Assembly (NCBI RefSeq): GCF_937936435.1
Contig: NZ_CALDDG010000045.1
Location: 1-7,464, forward strand
From: an uncultured Sulfuricurvum sp.
GTDB taxonomy: Bacteria > Campylobacterota > Campylobacteria > Campylobacterales > Sulfurimonadaceae
DNA: 7,464 nt
Direction of reading: 5' to 3'
Position 1 is the first letter of the stretch; each line of letters begins with the position of its first letter. Under the pieces are notes generated by a model. It was given only the letters and a program-made list of their open reading frames with translations, had not been told where the DNA came from and did no database searches. A program made the position numbers and the translations under genes. This document shows, one piece after another, positions 6,361 through 7,464 of this stretch.

Positions 6361-7451
6361 ACACTGATGTCCCTTATCTCCGGATTTGCCTCATCTACCA
6401 TTTGATCGAGCAGGTTAAATAATACGGCACTGTTTTCTTCCATAAAGGTAATATTGTTGATGATACGCTCTTTATTGTGCAAGGCTAGGCACTCTTTCGT
6501 CTTGGTACACGGCAGAGTCTCCAATACCACTTTGTGCAGACTGATATGCGGTGCTTCCAAGTCTTTATAGGCTTTAGTCGCGCTAAATCGGATTTTTCCT
6601 TCTCCCCGATAATACCAATCTCCCATACGGCATCCGTGATGATCGGTAAATCGTGCCGCTTTTTCGGCATTTTCATTTATAATGGTCGAATACGCATTAT
6701 GTTTAAAGATGATGTGATCGACTTTGACCAGTGTAGCAAATAACGAATCGGCAATAAATTTCGCCATTTTAGTCGAATCGTGTGCCGTTTTTGAAAATCC
6801 GCACAATTTTTCTCTGAATCTACTCATATCCGATTGGGAACGGGTCGCGATCTCCGTAATCTCTTCCGAATTGGCTTGAATATCGTTAGCTTCTTGCTGT
6901 AGTGTATGCAGCGTAATTGAAATTTCTTGAGTCGCTTTTTGGGTTCTCTCGGCCAATTTGCGTACTTCGTCGGCAACCACGGCGAAACCGCGTCCGTGCT
7001 CCCCTGCTCGTGCTGCTTCAATGGCCGCATTCAATGCCAATAGATTGGTTTGATCTGCAATGTCTTTAATCAAACCGGCGACCGTGCTGATGTCACGTGT
7101 TCTTTCGGTCAGTGAAATAATCGCCCTATTGGAATTCGAGATTACTTCTTGAAGATGATCCATGTCGCTAACGATAGTATTGACATTCTCTTGGCTATCT
7201 GCCGACTCCTGCGCCGTAACGGCTGAAGAATTGTTAATCAACGTCGCATGACGGCTGTTATTTTGAAGATTGGTCTGGATAATTTCCAGCCCTTTTGAAA
7301 TTCCTCCGCTGATCACTTCGAATTCACGAGAGAGATCGGAACGCATTTTTCCTTTGAATGCTTCGGCTATTGTCGCGATAGCACAATTGAGTTCGGGGCA
7401 CGCGGCTTCGAAATCACCTTTGTATCCTTCTTTGAAAATGATGCGTTTCAT
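6357..7451 (-). CDS. Soluble methyl-accepting chemotaxis protein with C-terminal CZB zinc-binding domain
   Basis: This is a 364-residue cytoplasmic chemoreceptor with no membrane segment. Residues 1-45 contain a Y10-K-G-D-F motif seen in linkers of larger receptors. A coiled-coil signalling domain runs from about 45 to 235, with the near-invariant hairpin tip around 128-170 (NAAIEAARAG, GRGFAVVADEVR) that binds CheA and CheW. The C-terminal CZB domain (about 240-350) has the expected zinc ligands H246, C274 (in C-R-M-G-D-W-Y), H302 and H306 (H-x3-H). CZB receptors such as H. pylori TlpD are cytoplasmic and report on oxidants or zinc through the Cys-Zn centre; a similar role is inferred here. 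Unlike TlpD it has almost no N-terminal sensory region. Additional Cys pairs lie at 18/23 and 315/321. The ATG at 7451 is supported by AAAGGA at 7455-7460. The stop overlaps the presumed ktrB ATA start, so it probably leads the ktr operon; anything upstream is outside the window. Confidence 0.93.
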   Translation of the reverse strand: MKRIIFKEGYKGDFEAACPELNCAIATIAEAFKGKMRSDLSREFEVISGGISKGLEIIQTNLQNNSRHATLINNSSAVTAQESADSQENVNTIVSDMDHLQEVISNSNRAIISLTERTRDISTVAGLIKDIADQTNLLALNAAIEAARAGEHGRGFAVVADEVRKLAERTQKATQEISITLHTLQQEANDIQANSEEITEIATRSQSDMSRFREKLCGFSKTAHDSTKMAKFIADSLFATLVKVDHIIFKHNAYSTIINENAEKAARFTDHHGCRMGDWYYRGEGKIRFSATKAYKDLEAPHISLHKVVLETLPCTKTKECLALHNKERIINNITFMEENSAVLFNLLDQMVDEANPEIRDISV

Positions 7452-7454
7452 TTT

Positions 7455-7460
7455 TCCTTT
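7455..7460 (-). promoter_or_regulatory. Ribosome binding site of the CZB chemoreceptor gene
   Basis: AAAGGA on the minus strand, 3 bases before the ATG at 7451. It fixes the short N-terminus of the receptor, so the lack of a sensory domain is not an artefact of start choice. The window ends 4 bases further on, so the promoter cannot be seen. Confidence 0.6.
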
Positions 7461-7464
7461 GTTA

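Noticed and set aside
1..7464. Mobile element, CRISPR, defence or secretion system
   Set aside because: No transposase, integrase, direct-repeat array, toxin-antitoxin pair or terminal inverted repeats were seen; all genes belong to core or signalling families with conserved neighbours.

Overview
The window looks like chromosomal DNA of a free-living Campylobacterota (Epsilonproteobacteria), most like the Sulfuricurvum/Sulfurimonas group. The main evidence is the block gltX - yggT-family gene - slt, the same order I recall for HP0643-HP0644-HP0645 in Helicobacter pylori and Cj0845c-Cj0844c-Cj0843c in Campylobacter jejuni. Base composition (mid-40s % GC by eye), the c-di-GMP and chemotaxis gene styles and very tight gene packing agree. 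The genus is an inference. I see no RNA genes, insertion sequences, CRISPR arrays or prophage genes.

Left part (1-2302, minus strand). Reading in the direction of transcription there is a glutamyl-tRNA synthetase (gltX, GluRS2 type), a small YggT-family membrane protein, and the N-terminal 241 codons of a secreted lytic transglycosylase that runs off the left edge. Both junctions are 4-base ATGA overlaps, so this is a translationally coupled operon. The synthetase has a charge-reversed KMSKS loop (K-L-S-E-G).

Middle (2303-4319). A 130-base divergent spacer holds the promoters for gltX and for a plus-strand gene encoding a 628-residue multidomain protein. That protein reads as degenerate receiver, PAS, degenerate GGDEF, and a YcgR-like PilZN-PilZ pair. 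It is probably a c-di-GMP effector that has lost the catalytic and phospho-acceptor residues of its upstream modules.

Right part (4322-7451, minus strand). A second tightly packed operon encodes a soluble chemoreceptor with a C-terminal zinc-binding CZB domain, a KtrB/TrkH potassium-translocating subunit, and a KtrA-type RCK regulatory subunit. ktrB and ktrA share an ATGA overlap. The first half of ktrB's first membrane helix is encoded upstream of its first ATG, in a stretch without any ATG, GTG or TTG in frame. The natural initiation point would be an ATA that overlaps the chemoreceptor stop codon (ATAA). The two transcription units of the middle and right parts converge with only 2 bases between stop codons.

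I see no wholly new system. The points most worth following are the ktrB start, the altered GluRS2 active-site loop, the degenerate multidomain PilZ protein, and the pairing of a CZB chemoreceptor with a K+ transporter.
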